A stretch of DNA of 51,792 bases, from positions 1-51,792 of the forward strand of contig CABUXV010000012.1 of the NCBI GenBank assembly GCA_902495595.1. Direction: 5' to 3'. The stretch is from an uncultured Eubacterium sp. GTDB taxonomy: Bacteria > Bacillota > Clostridia > Peptostreptococcales > Anaerovoracaceae. The notes beneath the pieces were generated by a model. That model was not told the DNA's origin, searched no databases, and saw only the letters and a program-made list of their open reading frames with translations. The translations under genes were made by a program, and so were the position numbers. Positions 17,162 through 25,545 of the stretch are shown in pieces (position 1 is the first letter of the stretch; each line of letters opens with the position of its first letter).

Positions 17162-18253
17162 ATGAAATTAGGAATCGTAGGTTTGCCAAATGTAGGTAAA
17201 AGTACACTTTTTAATGCGATAACAAAGGCTGGCGCTGAAGCTGCCAATTATCCTTTTTGCACAATAGAGCCAAATGTAGGTGTAGTTACCGTTCCCGATG
17301 AAAGACTTAAAGTGCTTCATGAAATGTATAATTCCAAGAAAACCGTTTATACGGCGATAGAGTTTTACGATATTGCCGGACTTGTCAAAGGGGCTTCTAA
17401 GGGCGAAGGCCTGGGAAACAAGTTTTTGGGACATATACGTGAAGTCGCTGCAATAGTCCATGTAGTGAGGTGTTTTGAAGACCCTAACGTAGTTCATGTT
17501 GATGGAAAGATAAATCCTGTTTCAGATATAGAGACTATAAATATGGAGCTTATTTTATCGGATATGGAAGTGCTGGAAAGAAGAATTCAAAAAACCACTA
17601 AAAATTTAAAAGGCGATAAAAGTCTTCAAAAAGAACTGGATATCTTGAATAAAGTTAATGATTTCTTAGCTCAGGGCAAATCTGCAAGGGCTATGGAACT
17701 TGATGAAGATGAAGCGGAATTTGTAAAAAGTCTGGATTTGCTGTCATATAAGCCTGTTATTTATGCTGCAAATGTATCAGAGGATGACGCAGCAAGTGAA
17801 GACAATGAATACATAAAACGTGTAAGAGAGTTTGCGGAAACGGAAGATTCTGATGTAGTTGTTGTGTGCGCTAAGATTGAAGCTGAGATGGCAGAGCTTG
17901 ACGATGAGGAAAAAGAAATGTTTTTAGAAGAACTGGGGATTGCCCAGTCAGGTCTTGATAAGCTTGTTAAAGCATCTTACCGACTGCTGGATTTAATTTC
18001 GTTTCTTACCGCAGGAGAACCGGAAGTGCGCGCCTGGACAGTTAAAAGAGGAACTAAAGCGCCGGGAGCAGCCGGAAAGATACATACTGATTTTGAAAAA
18101 GGATTTATACGCGCAGAAACCATTGCGTACGATAAACTTATAGAATGCGGTGGGAATCTGGCAACGGCGAAGGAAAAAGGGCTTATTCGTTCAGAGGGTA
18201 AAGAATATGTGGTTAAGGACGGTGATGTAATGCACTTCCTGTTTAATGTGTAG
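17162..18253 (+). CDS. ychF: Redox/translation-associated ATPase YchF (OBG-like)
   Basis: YchF/OLA1 is a P-loop NTPase of the OBG family that prefers ATP and associates with ribosomes and the oxidative stress response. The 363 residues are typical. Visible parts: G1 GLPNVGKSTLFN (about 6-17), switch region YPFCTIEPN, G3 DIAGLVKGASKGEGLG, the NVSE motif replacing the usual NKxD, and a C-terminal TGS domain beginning near 280 (RAWTVKRGTKAP). AAGGAG precedes ATG 17162. A large-loop terminator follows. Confidence 0.96.
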   Translation: MKLGIVGLPNVGKSTLFNAITKAGAEAANYPFCTIEPNVGVVTVPDERLKVLHEMYNSKKTVYTAIEFYDIAGLVKGASKGEGLGNKFLGHIREVAAIVHVVRCFEDPNVVHVDGKINPVSDIETINMELILSDMEVLERRIQKTTKNLKGDKSLQKELDILNKVNDFLAQGKSARAMELDEDEAEFVKSLDLLSYKPVIYAANVSEDDAASEDNEYIKRVREFAETEDSDVVVVCAKIEAEMAELDDEEKEMFLEELGIAQSGLDKLVKASYRLLDLISFLTAGEPEVRAWTVKRGTKAPGAAGKIHTDFEKGFIRAETIAYDKLIECGGNLATAKEKGLIRSEGKEYVVKDGDVMHFLFNV

Positions 18254-18293
18254 CCCTATCTGGTTTTAAATTATAATATATGTAAAACGAAAT

Positions 18294-18359
18294 CCCCTGA
18301 AAAATTCGTGTCTTATGCCATTTCATGAGATTAAAACGTAATTTTTCAGGGGTTTTTTT
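18294..18359 (+). terminator. Intrinsic terminator with a compound hairpin after ychF
   Basis: CCCCTGAAAAATT (18294-18306) pairs perfectly with 18340-18352 and is followed by seven T's. The 33-base loop can itself fold, TCTTATG with CATGAGA, giving a two-tier structure. Confidence 0.85.
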
Positions 18360-18413
18360 GAAATACAATATTATATTACATGTATGTATAAACCCATATT
18401 TCGGAACATATCA

Positions 18414-19403
18414 TCAGAATTTTCTGCTGCTGAGAAATTCTGAGAGATTTCTTTCCAATTGTTCTGTATTGACATCCTTAGGCGCACGTTTTCCAATGGG
18501 ATTCTCAAAGATATCGCTGATGTTTTCGTCATATTCTTCCGGGCTTACAGGAGCCTTATTGAGGTCTTCAAATACGGGAGCACTTCTGAGGTCGGATGCA
18601 AAAGGTGCAGGAAAATTATATTCATATAGATGTTTCAAATAATGATCCATGAACATTGTTCCCTTTTGCCGGCATCTTTTGACGAGATCAAGGTCTAGGG
18701 TTACCGTAAAAGCACAAGGGGTTTGTCCTGCTTCACAAAGAACATTCCCTTCGGGACTGATAACGAGAGAATTGCCGTATAGATTTATTGCGTTAAAAAA
18801 ACCGGTGCCGTTGGTTGACACTAGGTATGCCTGATTTTCCAAAGCTCTTGTGTAATGGATGTGTTTGTTTAGAAGATACAGCTCTTGTGGATCCATGGTG
18901 AGTTTTATCAGAACTTCAGCACCCATAAGGGTTTCATTTCTTGAAATTTCTGGGAAATTTAAATCGTAGCATATTTGGAGTCCTATATGTGTATCTTTTT
19001 CCGGTATATCGAAGACACAGTATTGGTTTCCGGGAGCTGAGAATTGTTCGGCAGGACGCCATGGGGCCATCTTTCTGTATTTTGCTATTAGCTTTCCGTC
19101 GGGATTGAAAACTACTGCCGTATTGTAAAATATATTTTCTGGCAGCTCATCACTTTTTTCAGATATGGTACCGGGGATGAAGTATATACCGTGCTTTTTT
19201 GCTATAGAGGAGAAATATCCGGTTATTCTTCCAGGGATGGTATCCGGTGTGAAAGAAGCTATGCTTTCCACGCCAAGTATCAGTTCGGGTTTGTGATAGC
19301 TTTTCATAAGGTTGTCAACTTTTTCTTCAAGAAACCTAAAGTTCTCAGCAGTGTCGGCAGTAACCGGCATTTGAATAATTCCGATGTTTAAAAATCTTCC
19401 CAT
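18414..19403 (-). CDS. Carbon-nitrogen hydrolase (nitrilase superfamily)
   Basis: The 329-residue protein has the catalytic Glu-Lys-Cys triad of the superfamily: Glu46 in GVESIA, Lys111 in YRKMAPW and Cys145 in QICYDLNFPE. Such enzymes hydrolyse amides, ureido compounds or nitriles in the cytoplasm. A C-terminal extension of about 60 residues beyond the core may serve in oligomer contacts. AAGGAG precedes the start. It lies 60 bases downstream of a DASS-type transporter on the same strand, so an imported amide or dicarboxylate-amide is a plausible substrate. Aliphatic amidase, formamidase or N-carbamoyl hydrolase cannot be separated by eye. Confidence 0.85.
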   Translation of the reverse strand: MGRFLNIGIIQMPVTADTAENFRFLEEKVDNLMKSYHKPELILGVESIASFTPDTIPGRITGYFSSIAKKHGIYFIPGTISEKSDELPENIFYNTAVVFNPDGKLIAKYRKMAPWRPAEQFSAPGNQYCVFDIPEKDTHIGLQICYDLNFPEISRNETLMGAEVLIKLTMDPQELYLLNKHIHYTRALENQAYLVSTNGTGFFNAINLYGNSLVISPEGNVLCEAGQTPCAFTVTLDLDLVKRCRQKGTMFMDHYLKHLYEYNFPAPFASDLRSAPVFEDLNKAPVSPEEYDENISDIFENPIGKRAPKDVNTEQLERNLSEFLSSRKF

Positions 19404-19463
19404 TGTAAAAACTCCTTATCTTTTGTATATATTGTGTTTTATCTATTTGCATGAGGTAAGGCA

Positions 19464-20867
19464 TCACATGATACCGCAAATTTTCCATAAAGGTATGCAT
19501 ATCAGCAGGAATATGGCAAAGCCGCACAAAACTCGCCATGCCATTACCTTTATAAGGTGCTTGTATTCTATGAGGCCGAATTCAAAACATACGAGGAAAA
19601 CAACAAACTCGTAAGGAAAAATGTAAATATCTGTTGCGAAGCTCAGGGAATACATTGTAGGCAAGGTGTTCATTCCGGCAGACATGGCCATACCCACGAA
19701 AGGTTCTGTCAATGTGTATACAATAGCTATAGGTGTTAATATAAAGTTGGCTATACTTCCGATGGTAAATGTACCAAACGCCATGGTAAACGAAGATTGG
19801 GTAAGAGCGGGTCCTATAGATTCGATAAAGATATCCACAAGACCGATAGCGCTTGCTACATTTCCCACTGCCATTGCGCCTGTGACTACAAAAAGAACCT
19901 TGACATCGGAAATATCGAAATCTTTGTTGGTGAGTATGCCGATTTTTGGCAAAAAGAACAGAGGAAGTATAACTGCAGGTACGATGAGTGGGTCGAGACC
20001 TATTTTTCCTATAAATATATAGTTGAGAACGCATAAAATCAGAACAGTAAGCACCATAATTTCTCTCTTTGTTATGATACCCAGTTCATCTTTGTTCTTT
20101 TGTAATATTTCCCTTGCATCAAAATCATCGGTATTTTTGATTTTTAATACCTTAATTACACATATAACGGAAAGTACCGTCCATGCAATGCTTGGAAGAA
20201 GATTATGCAGAAGGTAGGTAAGATATTCCAATGGGGTTTCTGTAATATCTTTATAGATAGCGCTTACTAGAAAAGCATTTGTTGCAGGTAATATACCTAT
20301 AGATGGTCCACTCATCCCGAAAAATGCGGCAAGACCGAGGGCGGAAGCTTCTTTGCTCTTAAAGGGAATGCCGAGAGCCCGGCATATACCCATGGCGATG
20401 GTTATAAATATAATGGCCCGGGACATGGAGTCGGATATCAGGAAAGTTAAAAGCATGCCAGCTACAGCAAACCCCCATATGAGACCTTTTAGGTTGCATT
20501 TCATTCTAAGCAGAATGCTGTAAGCCATACGTTTGGAGATACCGCTTTTATCACAGGCTATACCTATAAATACGATGGCTATAGTGTTCCATACCATAGA
20601 ATTTTGCCATGAAGAAAATGCCACGTCTGCAGGAACTACTCCGCAGAACATATAGAGTATGGGAAGAGCCAAACCTGTAAGACCGGCAGGGATGATAGTT
20701 GTTACCCAGCAGAGCAGTCCCCATGCTGTGATAGCAATATATCTTTGCATTACTGTTTCCATATCAAGAGGCAGCAGCATTATGATTATAGGTGTGCTGA
20801 ATGTTACCAGCCAGGATATGTAGTCTTTTTTTGTTGTTTTTTGAACGACTAAACTTTTTTCTTCCAT
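19464..20867 (-). CDS. DASS/SLC13-type anion transporter
   Basis: The 467-residue integral membrane protein has about eleven to thirteen hydrophobic segments. Its overall layout is that of the divalent anion:Na+ symporter (SLC13/ArsB-NhaD) group, including SDSMSRAIIF and IGSIANFILTP in the two half-site hairpins. These proteins take up di- and tricarboxylates or sulfate. AAGGAGGT precedes the ATG. It is the first gene of a two-gene unit with the amidohydrolase and is divergent from a Crp/Fnr regulator. The usual SNT/SNN Na+-site motifs are not exact here, so ion coupling is uncertain. Confidence 0.8.
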   Translation of the reverse strand: MEEKSLVVQKTTKKDYISWLVTFSTPIIIMLLPLDMETVMQRYIAITAWGLLCWVTTIIPAGLTGLALPILYMFCGVVPADVAFSSWQNSMVWNTIAIVFIGIACDKSGISKRMAYSILLRMKCNLKGLIWGFAVAGMLLTFLISDSMSRAIIFITIAMGICRALGIPFKSKEASALGLAAFFGMSGPSIGILPATNAFLVSAIYKDITETPLEYLTYLLHNLLPSIAWTVLSVICVIKVLKIKNTDDFDAREILQKNKDELGIITKREIMVLTVLILCVLNYIFIGKIGLDPLIVPAVILPLFFLPKIGILTNKDFDISDVKVLFVVTGAMAVGNVASAIGLVDIFIESIGPALTQSSFTMAFGTFTIGSIANFILTPIAIVYTLTEPFVGMAMSAGMNTLPTMYSLSFATDIYIFPYEFVVFLVCFEFGLIEYKHLIKVMAWRVLCGFAIFLLICIPLWKICGIM

Positions 20868-20896
20868 TGAAATATTACCTCCTTACTTAATGTGAA

Positions 20897-20974
20897 TAAT
20901 TAACCGATTATTGAACAAATATTCTGAATTCAATATTTTATATGTTTGATTAAACGCTATTTTTGGATTATAGT
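20897..20974 (+). promoter_or_regulatory. Divergent control region of the transporter and crp-like genes
   Basis: For the regulator, TTGATT (20946-20951), 17 bases, TATAGT (20969-20974) form a plausible promoter. Two dyads lie upstream: AATAAT/ATTATT (20895-20900 with 20907-20912) and ATTGAA (20910-20915) with TTCAAT (20929-20934). They are candidate sites for the adjacent Crp/Fnr-type protein. Confidence 0.5.
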
Positions 20975-21017
20975 AAAGTAGTAGCGGTTACACTTAAGAC
21001 GAAAGGATGAATATTAG

Positions 21018-21743
21018 ATGGTTAAGAATATAAAGTTGACGGAGCAGGAAAATCTGTATCTTTCATTATCTCCCTTTACTATACCTGAGCTGTTTTCCGA
21101 TAATGTAGGCTCGGCGATAAAAGCGTACTTGAAAGAAAAAAGGCGAAGAAGAGTAAAGAAGGGGTATGTGTTCTATCGTACCGGGGAGACTGCAGACAAG
21201 CTGTATTACCTTAACAAAGGCATGGTTATCGAAACATTGATGAATTATAACGGGCTTGAAAAAAGCTTTCTCATAGTACCGTGCTATCCCATAGGATTTC
21301 ATTACTGCGCACATAAACAGTCCATATTTCCGTGTACTGCTGCTTTTACCGATTGTGAAGTATATGAGTTTGGATATGAGGAGTTTTTAAGTTTTATGCA
21401 GGAAGACAGGGAGCTGCTCAAACAGGTAATAGAGATAAGTTCACTGGATTTTAGACTGGCAAACAGCGCAGCTTTGCAAAACCAGTCATGTTCGGCATAT
21501 GAGAAAATATGTCAGACAGTGCTGAGTTATTTTATTGCTAAAAGATATAATCCGTATATACGTGATATGAAAATAACTCAGGAATTATTGGCAGGGCTGA
21601 CAGGAGTTCACCGCGTTTCTGTGGTTCGCGCAATAAAGAAGCTGAAGAAAGAGGGAATAATATCATATCAAAGAAATGAATTGGAGCTTTTGGATTATGA
21701 AATGCTGCAGGAGGTTTCATATGGTAAATACGCTATTAGGTAG
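21018..21743 (+). CDS. Crp/Fnr-family transcription regulator
   Basis: The 241-residue protein has a cyclic-nucleotide-binding-type beta-roll (about 25-145), a dimer helix and a C-terminal winged helix with ITQELLAGLTGVHRVSVVRA (about 185-205) as the DNA-recognition helix pair. There is no N-terminal Fnr-type iron-sulfur cysteine cluster, and the arginine/serine pattern needed for cAMP binding is not evident, so the ligand is unknown. AAAGGATG precedes ATG 21018. It is divergent from the transporter-amidohydrolase pair and probably controls them, with the substrate or a related metabolite as effector. Confidence 0.88.
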   Translation: MVKNIKLTEQENLYLSLSPFTIPELFSDNVGSAIKAYLKEKRRRRVKKGYVFYRTGETADKLYYLNKGMVIETLMNYNGLEKSFLIVPCYPIGFHYCAHKQSIFPCTAAFTDCEVYEFGYEEFLSFMQEDRELLKQVIEISSLDFRLANSAALQNQSCSAYEKICQTVLSYFIAKRYNPYIRDMKITQELLAGLTGVHRVSVVRAIKKLKKEGIISYQRNELELLDYEMLQEVSYGKYAIR

Positions 21744-21893
21744 AAACCTTTATTGTGGAAGAGAGACGGCAGAAGTGTCGCGGTGAAGATAGAAAACGCA
21801 GAACTTTGCAGAGTGCGGTGAAGTTTAAAATGTTAATAAAACTTTGTCTGCCGAATTATTTTAATAGCTGGGCAAATCGTTTAAGCAGATGGA

Positions 21894-21933
21894 TTAAAAA
21901 AAACATTAGTTAGGATTTAGCCTAACTAATGTT
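21894..21933 (-). terminator. Intrinsic terminator of the transposase gene
   Basis: A perfect 13-bp stem (21902-21914 with 21921-21933, loop ATTTAG) is followed, read on the minus strand, by eight T's (21896-21903). It lies 16 bases beyond the transposase stop. Confidence 0.88.
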
Positions 21934-21948
21934 CATATTTAAGAAAAT

Positions 21949-23427
21949 TTATTTCTTTGCATTGGATAGGATATTTTTTATATTTTGCAATGACATTATT
22001 TTATTATCAAAAGGTATGCCTGTTTTTTCGCCTATATCTTTCAGCACTTCATCGTAATAGCTTAGGATGTATAAGTTTTCATTGATGTTTATACATGTTG
22101 AGCTTGAAATAGAGTCTATTATGCTTTCTGCATCATATTTACAGTCAAGTTTTATTTCAAGCATTTTTATTAATATATAAGACATAAAGCATTTCATAAG
22201 ATGCATCTCGATATAATGGTGAACTGATATGTGTTCAGGTCTTATTTCAAGGGTGCTTCTCGTCAATCTGAATCTGCGCTCAATGTTCCATAAATTTCTG
22301 TATGTATTTATAATTTTGTCATCATCTTGATGTAATTCACTTGTAAATAATACGTAATAACCATCAAAAGCATTGCTTTTAGCGCGTTTGGCGTATTTAT
22401 TGCTGTAAAAAACGATTTGTTTCTCTTCTATTATCTTTTTTGTTTTTTCTCCGTTTTTTAGCGTGATTTCTATAGCTCGCGAAGAAATTCTGGACTTTCT
22501 TTTGTATTCGCCGTTAACCCACTCATATTCTTCTTCATTTAGAATGTATTGTTTCAGTTCACGACAAGTACTGTGAACTGGTATATTAAATATGTATCCG
22601 TCATTGCTAGGCGTGTTTATTATTTTCCAGATACTATCGCCGTTTAATATAGCTTTGTCAGAGACTGTTATCATACGGTTCATTTTAAATGCAGATTTGA
22701 TTTCGGCAAAATCGGGACGGTACGCTGAACTGTAATTGCTTGTACATGGAAACAGTTCATATGTAACCGGAATATTGTTTTTATCTGTAAATACTCCTAT
22801 TTTTATGACATGGCTGGGAGAACAATAATTGTGTATATTGTAATATATTAAGGTATCATCTCTGTCATAATATATTTTCATTTCTTCATTAAGCCATGTT
22901 TGCAGATTTGTTTTGTGTTTGTAAAGAAACATAAGGCTCTGGTAGAATTCTTTTTCAGTATAATTGTTTTTTTCAAATAGAAGATGTCTGCTTGAAAAAG
23001 AAGATTTATCTGAATGATTTGATATTAAATGAACATATGCAATGAGCTGCATGATAGCATTTGCATCAAAATTATCATTGGTGTGTCTTTGTCTGTTTTT
23101 TATAAAATTATTAATACCTAGCTCATGATATACTTTAACCAGCGCTGCATATCCGAAATTTTTGGTTCCTTTAAAACCAGGAAGAAGTTTTTCGTTTTTA
23201 TTAATGGAAATAGAATATCCGGTCTGTTCAAGTTTTCGTTTTTCATCCATATCTTTAGCGATGGATTTAAAATAGGATATAGGGTCATCGTACTTTTTTT
23301 GAAGTTCATCCAGATATCCGAGGGATTTTATGGTTTTTTTCTTTACTTTTCCATATTCATCTCTGTATCCGTGTACGATAGACAGATATTTCCTGTCATT
23401 AGCTCGTGTGGTAATATTTAAATACAT
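21949..23427 (-). CDS. IS1634-like (IS4-type DDE) transposase, first catalytic Asp apparently lost
   Basis: The intact 492-residue frame follows the IS1634-family plan: an N-terminal YLSIVHGYRDEYGKVKKKTIKSLG region, a catalytic core and a long C-terminal helical part. The second Asp (MITVSDKAIL) and the final Glu (LWNIERRFRLTRSTLE) are clear. Where the family has YYD-V-T-N-Y, this protein reads YYNIHNY, and the usual segment before the next beta strand is shorter; PGN is replaced by PCTSN. It may therefore be inactive or altered in function. Start choice: ATG 23427 has GAGGTG six bases upstream; GTG 23436 overlaps that site. I found no convincing terminal inverted repeats or target duplication. 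Confidence 0.75.
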   Translation of the reverse strand: MYLNITTRANDRKYLSIVHGYRDEYGKVKKKTIKSLGYLDELQKKYDDPISYFKSIAKDMDEKRKLEQTGYSISINKNEKLLPGFKGTKNFGYAALVKVYHELGINNFIKNRQRHTNDNFDANAIMQLIAYVHLISNHSDKSSFSSRHLLFEKNNYTEKEFYQSLMFLYKHKTNLQTWLNEEMKIYYDRDDTLIYYNIHNYCSPSHVIKIGVFTDKNNIPVTYELFPCTSNYSSAYRPDFAEIKSAFKMNRMITVSDKAILNGDSIWKIINTPSNDGYIFNIPVHSTCRELKQYILNEEEYEWVNGEYKRKSRISSRAIEITLKNGEKTKKIIEEKQIVFYSNKYAKRAKSNAFDGYYVLFTSELHQDDDKIINTYRNLWNIERRFRLTRSTLEIRPEHISVHHYIEMHLMKCFMSYILIKMLEIKLDCKYDAESIIDSISSSTCININENLYILSYYDEVLKDIGEKTGIPFDNKIMSLQNIKNILSNAKK

Positions 23428-23436
23428 CTTATTCAC

Positions 23437-23786
23437 CTCGATAATATTATATCAATGTATACAACGGTAGGCAACTGAAAAATGACTGATTAATAAAAAT
23501 ATAATCGTCTATAGCCCAATAAATTCAATTTGTAGAGCAAAAAAATAGTAAAAATTATATAAAAAATTGTTTAAGTATTATAATAAATTATCTAAAAAAA
23601 TATAAAATTTAAATAAAAGCTGAAATGCAGTAAATTCAAATATTTTCTTTAAAAAAGAGTGGAATTTTTCAGCTGAAAAGCAATTACTTTCGTTGATATA
23701 TTTAGCGATTAATGACAAAACTATGAACTATATATAAGTCAGAAAAATAAGAAAAATCAAATTTAGATAAAAGTTTCACAATACTA
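23437..23786. other. Very AT-rich non-coding stretch
   Basis: No gene or clear insertion-sequence end is seen. It contains one 14-bp perfect palindrome, TTTTCAGCTGAAAA (23666-23679), about 110 bases upstream of the ammonia-lyase promoter, which could be an operator. Confidence 0.5.
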
Positions 23787-23815
23787 TTGACGAGACACCT
23801 TCAGAAGAGTATACT
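23787..23815 (+). promoter_or_regulatory. Promoter of the ammonia-lyase-like gene
   Basis: TTGACG (23787-23792), 17 bases, TATACT (23810-23815). Both hexamers match five of six and the spacing is ideal, which suits a strongly expressed gene. Confidence 0.8.
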
Positions 23816-23874
23816 AAAACCATAAAAATTTGTTTTAACTAATATTTAATGGTTTTATATGGAGGAATAAAAAA

Positions 23875-24387
23875 ATGAAAACACCTTTAGACTGCATTAT
23901 GGAAAAAGAAAACAATCCAAAGATTATCGGTGAATATGTTAACCTGAAGTCAAGAATGTCAGCAGGAGATGCTCACTATGCTGGAGAATTAGTAGAAGGT
24001 GCTCACATTGTAACTGCATGGGGAGATGTTGGTACTGAATTAGCTATCAGACTGTTCGGTGACGAATCATTATTCGTTGGATATTCAGAAGTTAGATATA
24101 CTGCTCCTGTATATGCTGGTGACTGGATGGAATACGGCGGATACATCGAAAAGGTTGGCAACACTTCATTTACTTGTAAATTCTTCGCTTACAAATGGAT
24201 GAAAGATTCAAAAGATGAAAACGGCAATGTAATCAATGGTTCAGCAGCAGAAATGATTAATCCTCCTGAACTGTGCGCTTACGGTACTGGAACTCTCATG
24301 GTTCCTAAGGACCATCAGAGACCTGAATTCGGCGATCCTAAGTTCGCAGAAGATGCTAAGGCTGCTGGAGCAAAAGCTTTTGCATAG
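23875..24387 (+). CDS. 3-aminobutyryl-CoA (or beta-alanyl-CoA) ammonia-lyase-like hotdog protein
   Basis: The 170-residue hotdog-fold protein resembles Kal/Acl ammonia-lyases, which remove ammonia from 3-aminobutyryl-CoA in lysine fermentation or from beta-alanyl-CoA. Shared features are the DAHYAGELV segment, the GDVGTEL helix with its likely catalytic Glu, GDESLFVGY and APVYAGDWMEY. GGAGG precedes ATG 23875. The other lysine-fermentation genes (kamA, kamDE, kdd, kce) are absent around it. Codon use is unlike the neighbours: ATC, AAC, TTC and GGT/GCT are frequent and ATA is absent, the usual mark of very high expression. It stands alone with a strong promoter and terminator. Confidence 0.8.
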   Translation: MKTPLDCIMEKENNPKIIGEYVNLKSRMSAGDAHYAGELVEGAHIVTAWGDVGTELAIRLFGDESLFVGYSEVRYTAPVYAGDWMEYGGYIEKVGNTSFTCKFFAYKWMKDSKDENGNVINGSAAEMINPPELCAYGTGTLMVPKDHQRPEFGDPKFAEDAKAAGAKAFA

Positions 24388-24416
24388 AGATATACAGGGA
24401 TTGTAAATTAAATATC

Positions 24417-24448
24417 AAAGAGCCGTGTCAGATGATACGGCTCTTTTT
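24417..24448 (+). terminator. Intrinsic terminator after the ammonia-lyase-like gene
   Basis: GAGCCGTGTC (24420-24429) pairs with GATACGGCTC (24434-24443), one G-T pair, loop AGAT, then T's. Confidence 0.9.
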
Positions 24449-24558
24449 AATTGTATTTATGAGAAGGTTAAGAGTGTAAAACATGAGGAACCATAAATCA
24501 TCTGATACTTCGGCAGTTGTGATGAAGATAGCTTGTAATTTTTATTTGGAGAAGTTTA

Positions 24559-25281
24559 ATGAAATACAACAATATATGCAAAGGCAAATTTATAGAGCGC
24601 CCTAATCGGTTTGTAGCATATGTAGAAATAGAAGGAAAGCGAGAAAAGGTACATGTGAAGAATACCGGTCGATGCAGGGAGTTGCTGATACCGGGAGCAG
24701 AAGTTTATCTTGAGGATTTCAGCGGATGTATGGGAACCAGAAAGTTAAGATATTCTCTTGTTTCAGTTGAAAAAAATGTAAACGGAGAAAGGATTTTGGT
24801 AAACATGGATTCTCAAGCGCCCAATAAAGTTGTTAGAGAGGCTTTAGAATCAAAAGAATTAATATTTGAAAGCTTTTCAGATATAAAGACTGTAATAAGC
24901 GAGAAGGTCTATGGAAATTCAAGATTTGATTTTTATATGGAAAATGTTGAAGGGAAAAAAGCATTTTTGGAAGTCAAAGGTGTGACTCTTGAGGAAAGTA
25001 ATATTGCATTGTTTCCGGATGCACCGACAGAAAGAGGCGTAAAACATATAGAAGAGCTTATTAAGGCAAAAGACGAAGGCTTTTGGGCCGGAATAGTTTT
25101 TATCATTCAGATGAAAGGCATAAGCTTATTTAAGCCCAACTGGAAAACTCATAAAAATTTTGCATATTCGCTTAAAAAAGCAGAAGAGAGAGGCGTATAT
25201 ATCTGCGCATATGATTGCTTTGTTACTGACAAAACTTTGAAAATAGACCATAACATAAAGATTGATTTAACTGAAATATAG
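24559..25281 (+). CDS. sfsA: DNA/RNA nuclease SfsA (sugar fermentation stimulation protein)
   Basis: The 240-residue protein shows the SfsA plan: an N-terminal OB-like part with FIERPNRFVAYVEIEG and HVKNTGRCRELL, then a PD-(D/E)xK-type nuclease core with SRFDFYME...AFLEVKGVTLEE (about 115-145). The Asp and Glu-x-Lys there are the likely metal-binding residues. The E. coli protein is reported to be a nuclease; its older name comes from stimulation of maltose use. GGAG precedes ATG 24559. It is monocistronic, ended by a terminator, and not functionally tied to the dcw cluster that follows. Confidence 0.92.
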   Translation: MKYNNICKGKFIERPNRFVAYVEIEGKREKVHVKNTGRCRELLIPGAEVYLEDFSGCMGTRKLRYSLVSVEKNVNGERILVNMDSQAPNKVVREALESKELIFESFSDIKTVISEKVYGNSRFDFYMENVEGKKAFLEVKGVTLEESNIALFPDAPTERGVKHIEELIKAKDEGFWAGIVFIIQMKGISLFKPNWKTHKNFAYSLKKAEERGVYICAYDCFVTDKTLKIDHNIKIDLTEI

Positions 25282-25296
25282 AATTTAAATATTTTT

Positions 25297-25335
25297 AAAT
25301 CGCAGAAGTGGTTTTTTACTTCTGCGATTTTTTTT
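25297..25335 (+). terminator. Intrinsic terminator after sfsA
   Basis: A perfect 13-bp stem (25297-25309 with 25318-25330) has an eight-base loop and is followed by T's. Confidence 0.92.
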
Positions 25336-25364
25336 GTAAGATTTTATCCTGGATTACATTAATC

Positions 25365-25405
25365 CTATATATCGAAATATAAAAGTAATTTAATACGATA
25401 TATAG
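25365..25405. repeat. 10-bp inverted repeat upstream of mraZ
   Basis: CTATATATCG (25365-25374) and CGATATATAG (25396-25405) are perfect inverted copies 21 bases apart, about 140 bases before mraZ. The centre-to-centre distance is 31 bp, near three helical turns, as for a dimeric or looping regulator. Confidence 0.5.
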
Positions 25406-25490
25406 TGCCCTTTAGGGTTATTACAAATTTTAAATATTTATATAAAAAAATTTTTGGAGTAAAAATAACGTGTTGGGGAGTGAAATTGTT

Positions 25491-25530
25491 GCTAAATGGT
25501 TTAAAGTGGTTTAAAATGGAGTAAAATCAC
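25491..25530 (+). promoter_or_regulatory. MraZ-box-like 10-bp direct repeats (autoregulatory site)
   Basis: Four consecutive 10-base units of the form (t/g)-t-AAA-(A/G)-TGG occur: gcTAAATGGT, ttAAAGTGGT, ttAAAATGGA and gtAAAATCAC, the last degenerate. TGG recurs at 25497, 25507 and 25517. MraZ is known to bind tandem TGG-containing boxes at about 10-bp spacing upstream of its own operon. The repeats end 15 bases before the mraZ start, so binding could also block the ribosome site region in DNA. Confidence 0.75.
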
Positions 25531-25545
25531 AATGGGAGGGACTCT

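Noticed and set aside
19666..20022. 118-codon plus-strand ORF inside the transporter gene
   Set aside because: It is a shadow of the DASS-type transporter on the opposite strand; no ribosome site or independent motif.
21744..23874. Terminal inverted repeats or target duplication around the transposase
   Set aside because: Both flanks were compared in inverse orientation; only short chance matches were seen, so no element ends are annotated.
25491..25530. Possible CRISPR-like or tandem repeat array at the mraZ leader
   Set aside because: The 10-bp units have no spacers and fit the MraZ operator pattern.
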